NCBI GenBank assembly: GCA_963830715.1
Contig: CAWHNS010000009.1
Location: forward strand, 62,001 to 126,000
Source: CAVVMA01 sp963830715
Lineage (GTDB): Bacteria; Desulfobacterota; Binatia; Binatales; Binataceae
Direction of reading: 5' to 3'
Length of the DNA: 64,000 nt
Each line of letters starts with the position of its first letter. Within the stretch, counting starts at the first letter, position 1. The notes below the pieces were generated by a model, which was given only the letters and a program-made list of their open reading frames with translations, did not search any database and had not been told where the DNA came from. Of this stretch, positions 62,264 to 64,000 are shown in pieces. Position numbers and translations under genes: made by a program.

Positions 62264-62336
62264 ATGAAGGCAATAGTCGCAAGGCAGCTCGGCACTCCCG
62301 ACGTGCTCGAACTCAAGTATGTACCGAAGCCCAGGG
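62264..62336 (+). pseudogene. 5' remnant of a quinone oxidoreductase/MDR gene
   Basis: MKAIVARQLGTPDVLELKYV matches the N-terminus of zeta-crystallin-like quinone oxidoreductases (MKAI...G.P.VL.L..VP.P). The similarity stops after ~24 residues (PKPRVDN), where a different gene start begins. It has its own GGAG ribosome-binding site (TTGGAGTGGAGTC). Confidence 0.5.
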
Positions 62337-62342
62337 TGGACA

Positions 62343-62467
62343 ATGAGCAAGCAAACCCGCGCGAGATTCAACGTCGAAAAACGGAGATGGTCGAGCGGGC
62401 GGTAGCGATGGTGCCGATCCTGCGCGAGCGCGCGGTAGCATCGCGGCGCATTTCATTCGGCGCGTGA
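62343..62467 (+). pseudogene. 5' remnant of an acyl-CoA dehydrogenase-fold flavin monooxygenase (HsaA-like)
   Basis: From ATG 62343 the frame MSKQTRARFNVEK breaks at the A5 run near 62380; adding one A continues TEMVERAVAMVPILRERAVAS. This resembles the N-terminal helix of HsaA/phenol-hydroxylase-like or acyl-CoA dehydrogenase proteins. It stops at TGA 62465-62467 after ~41 residues, so most of the gene is missing. Confidence 0.4.
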
Positions 62468-62523
62468 TTTGCCACGATCGGCTAGCCGATCCAGGGGGCG
62501 CCGCGAAACGGAGAGTAGAAACA

Positions 62524-63825
62524 GTGGCGATGCAAGATGAAACCGCCGAGTACATGGCTTCTCCGATCGAATATTTCTGCCGGCGCCGGCCCTACCCGGG
62601 GGCTATACCGACGGTGCTGTTCGGGGTCCCGTGCCATCTGATGGTGGGTCCGGAGGCGCACGAGTTTGTGCACGTCTCCCATCGCCAACTGTTCTCGCAC
62701 GCGATGGGCTACTTCAGGGTCCAGCAAAGCTTCGGCGGTCCCCATCTGCCGAAGCAGACCGTGATGCTGGCGCTCGACGGTGAGGATTGGCGCCTTCAGC
62801 ATCGCCTAATGCTACCGCTATTCGCACCGGCCTATGTGAAAAGGGCGCTGGAGGTGAAGAAGGAACTGTATCGGGAGCGGATGGCTGAGTGGGCCGAACT
62901 GGGCACGGTGGATCTGCTGGACGAGCTACATTCGCTGACCTTGCAGGGCGCGCTCAAGGGGCTCTTTGGGATCGAGCTCGGCGGCGATGCGCACGAGGTT
63001 CGCGGTCTTATCCAGGAACTGGCGACCGTTGCCTTCGTCGACTTCGGCACCGAATCAGCGCTCGCGAGGGCCGCCGCCGCGCATCGCCGATTGACGGTGC
63101 TGATGGCGCCGCATATCGAGGCCAAGCGCCGCCATCCGGCCGGTGACGGATTGTCGCTCTATGCCGCGGATACGACCGTGGCAGGCAGGCTGATGAACGA
63201 CGCCGAAATAATGTCGTGCCTCGCGGGGCTGTTCTTTGCCGCGCACGGCACCACCAAGTCGCTGATGACCTTCGCCTTCTACTTCATGCTGAGGTATCCC
63301 GGCTACGCTGCGCGCGTGCTCGAAGAAGCTGAGCGGGTGGACGCGGTGGACGATCTGAGTTTCGAGCAGCTCGCGTCGCCGGCCGCGCTTCCGGTGCTCG
63401 ACAACCTGGTCAAGGAGACCGAGCGGATGTACCCGCCGCTTCATCTCCACTCGCGGGGCGTGCTGGAGACCTTCGAGTTCGGTGGCCGTGAGATCGCCAA
63501 AGGATCGATTGTCCACGTGGCGCCGATCGCGACCCATTACGATCCGGCGTTCTACAAGGATCCCGAGATTTTCGATCCGGATCGCTTCGCGCTGCCGCGT
63601 TCGGAGGACAGCTTTTCCCAGTATGCACTGGATGCATTCGGGGGCGGCATGCGCATCTGTATCGGGCGGCCGCTGGCAAGAATGGATATCAAGCAGGCGC
63701 TGCTCCACGCGTTTCGTAACTATCGCCTGAGACGCAGCGACGACTCCGAGATCGAGGTGGTGTGGGGACCCGACACCTACCCACGCAACGGTCTCAAGGT
63801 GACCGTCAGGCGTTTCGCAGCGTGA
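62524..63825 (+). CDS. Cytochrome P450
   Basis: 433 aa from GTG 62524, 10 bp after GGAG (62510-62513); ATG 62530 is the alternative. I-helix AGLFFAAHGTTKSL (acid-alcohol-like pair shifted: AHGTT), K-helix ExxR at Glu298-Arg301 (KETERMYPP), and the heme loop FGGGMRICIGRPLARMDIKQAL with Cys379. A soluble bacterial type needing separate ferredoxin and reductase. The I-helix lacks the usual Asp/Glu before Thr. Located beside the StyA-like gene and remnants; probably oxidises a hydrophobic substrate. Confidence 0.9.
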   Translation: MAMQDETAEYMASPIEYFCRRRPYPGAIPTVLFGVPCHLMVGPEAHEFVHVSHRQLFSHAMGYFRVQQSFGGPHLPKQTVMLALDGEDWRLQHRLMLPLFAPAYVKRALEVKKELYRERMAEWAELGTVDLLDELHSLTLQGALKGLFGIELGGDAHEVRGLIQELATVAFVDFGTESALARAAAAHRRLTVLMAPHIEAKRRHPAGDGLSLYAADTTVAGRLMNDAEIMSCLAGLFFAAHGTTKSLMTFAFYFMLRYPGYAARVLEEAERVDAVDDLSFEQLASPAALPVLDNLVKETERMYPPLHLHSRGVLETFEFGGREIAKGSIVHVAPIATHYDPAFYKDPEIFDPDRFALPRSEDSFSQYALDAFGGGMRICIGRPLARMDIKQALLHAFRNYRLRRSDDSEIEVVWGPDTYPRNGLKVTVRRFAA

Positions 63826-63885
63826 GGTGAGAAAGCTGTATTGAGCGATGATTTATTCTCGCATGGAAGCCAGCGCCGGGGTGTG

Positions 63886-63930
63886 TGTGGCGAATTGCTG
63901 ATTTCTGTGGAAAATCAGCAATTCGCCACA
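63886..63930. repeat. Perfect 19-bp inverted repeat with a 7-nt loop
   Basis: TGTGGCGAATTGCTGATTT (63886-63904) and its exact reverse complement (63912-63930) enclose CTGTGGA. No T-run follows, so it is not a classic terminator. It lies 60 bp after the P450 gene and just before the next putative start. Confidence 0.75.
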
Positions 63931-63933
63931 GAC

Positions 63934-64000
63934 ATGTACCCGCCGCTTGCGAAGGTTAATTACGACGAGCTCGGCGACATCTTCCGCGACTGGAAAATTC
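63934..64000 (+). CDS. Start of an unidentified gene, cut off by the window
   Basis: ATG 63934 opens MYPPLAKVNYDELGDIFRDWKI and stays open to the window end. An in-frame TTG at 63841 after GAGGTGA is a possible earlier start, in which case the 19-bp hairpin would be coding. Too short to assign to a family. Confidence 0.35.
   Translation, partial: MYPPLAKVNYDELGDIFRDWKI

Overview
The window is a 64 kb, GC-rich (mostly about 60-68% by eye), gene-dense piece of a Gram-negative bacterial genome. Envelope genes (lptA, lptC, kdsA, kdsB, class A PBP, DegP, heptosyltransferase-type GT9) show an LPS-bearing outer membrane. CarD, a DUF1844 protein, sigma-54 with the rpoN-hpf-ptsN-rapZ order, and actinobacterial-type steroid genes together suggest a deltaproteobacteria-like or candidate-phylum lineage (Binatota/Desulfobacterota-like). 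That placement is inference. Both ends cut through genes.

Layout. 1-1.6 kb: the 3' part of a Cys-rich repeat protein and a secreted SurA-like/DsbA-like protein. 1.6-12.4 kb (+ strand): a catabolic operon that matches the steroid-degradation genes of Actinobacteria gene by gene (FAD-dependent ketosteroid dehydrogenase-like, SDR, KshB-like reductase, HsaC-like extradiol dioxygenase, ipdA, ipdB, ipdC, echA20, a FadE, and a FadE30-like enzyme with a frameshift). 12.4-19.6 kb (- strand): TPR protein, PBP1B-like transglycosylase/transpeptidase, DegP, DUF1844, HtpX, GT9. 19.8-22.3 kb: cysK, LarE-like, AlkD-like. 22.3-25.8 kb (-): ispD, carD, rimI and an unusual ferredoxin-membrane-Hsp20-like protein. 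26-29.5 kb: two alanine-zipper lipoproteins flanking a solitary groEL. 29.6-33.9 kb: zinc ADH, Nudix, cysC-sat, a Phd/VapC pair. 34-38 kb (-): VOC, SnoaL-like, a low-GC membrane ORF between direct repeats, eutC-eutB. 38.1-41 kb: a HigB/HigA-like pair with a palindromic operator candidate, SnoaL-like, TVP38/TMEM64 protein, SDR. 41-51.7 kb (-): a long envelope/regulatory operon reading pgm-manC-kdsB-pyrG-kdsA-lptC-lptA-rpoN-hpf-ptsN-rapZ. 51.8-56.8 kb: SDR, Sel1-repeat protein, CPBP protease, DoxX-azoreductase pair. 57-64 kb: truncated DUF1329 protein, a PAS/sigma-54 activator, a StyB-like flavin reductase and StyA-like monooxygenase, gene remnants, and a cytochrome P450.

Together the genes describe an aerobic heterotroph able to break polycyclic or terpenoid carbon skeletons. 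The left cluster covers ring hydroxylation electron supply, meta-cleavage and C/D-ring thiolytic steps. The right edge supplies flavin- and heme-dependent oxygenation under a sigma-54 activator.

Quality warning. More than twenty genes, including essential ones (groEL, pyrG, ptsN, ispD, manC, pgm), are split by single-base frame changes, many in or beside homopolymers. This looks like residual sequencing or assembly error rather than biology. Split genes are annotated over their full span, with the break positions stated.
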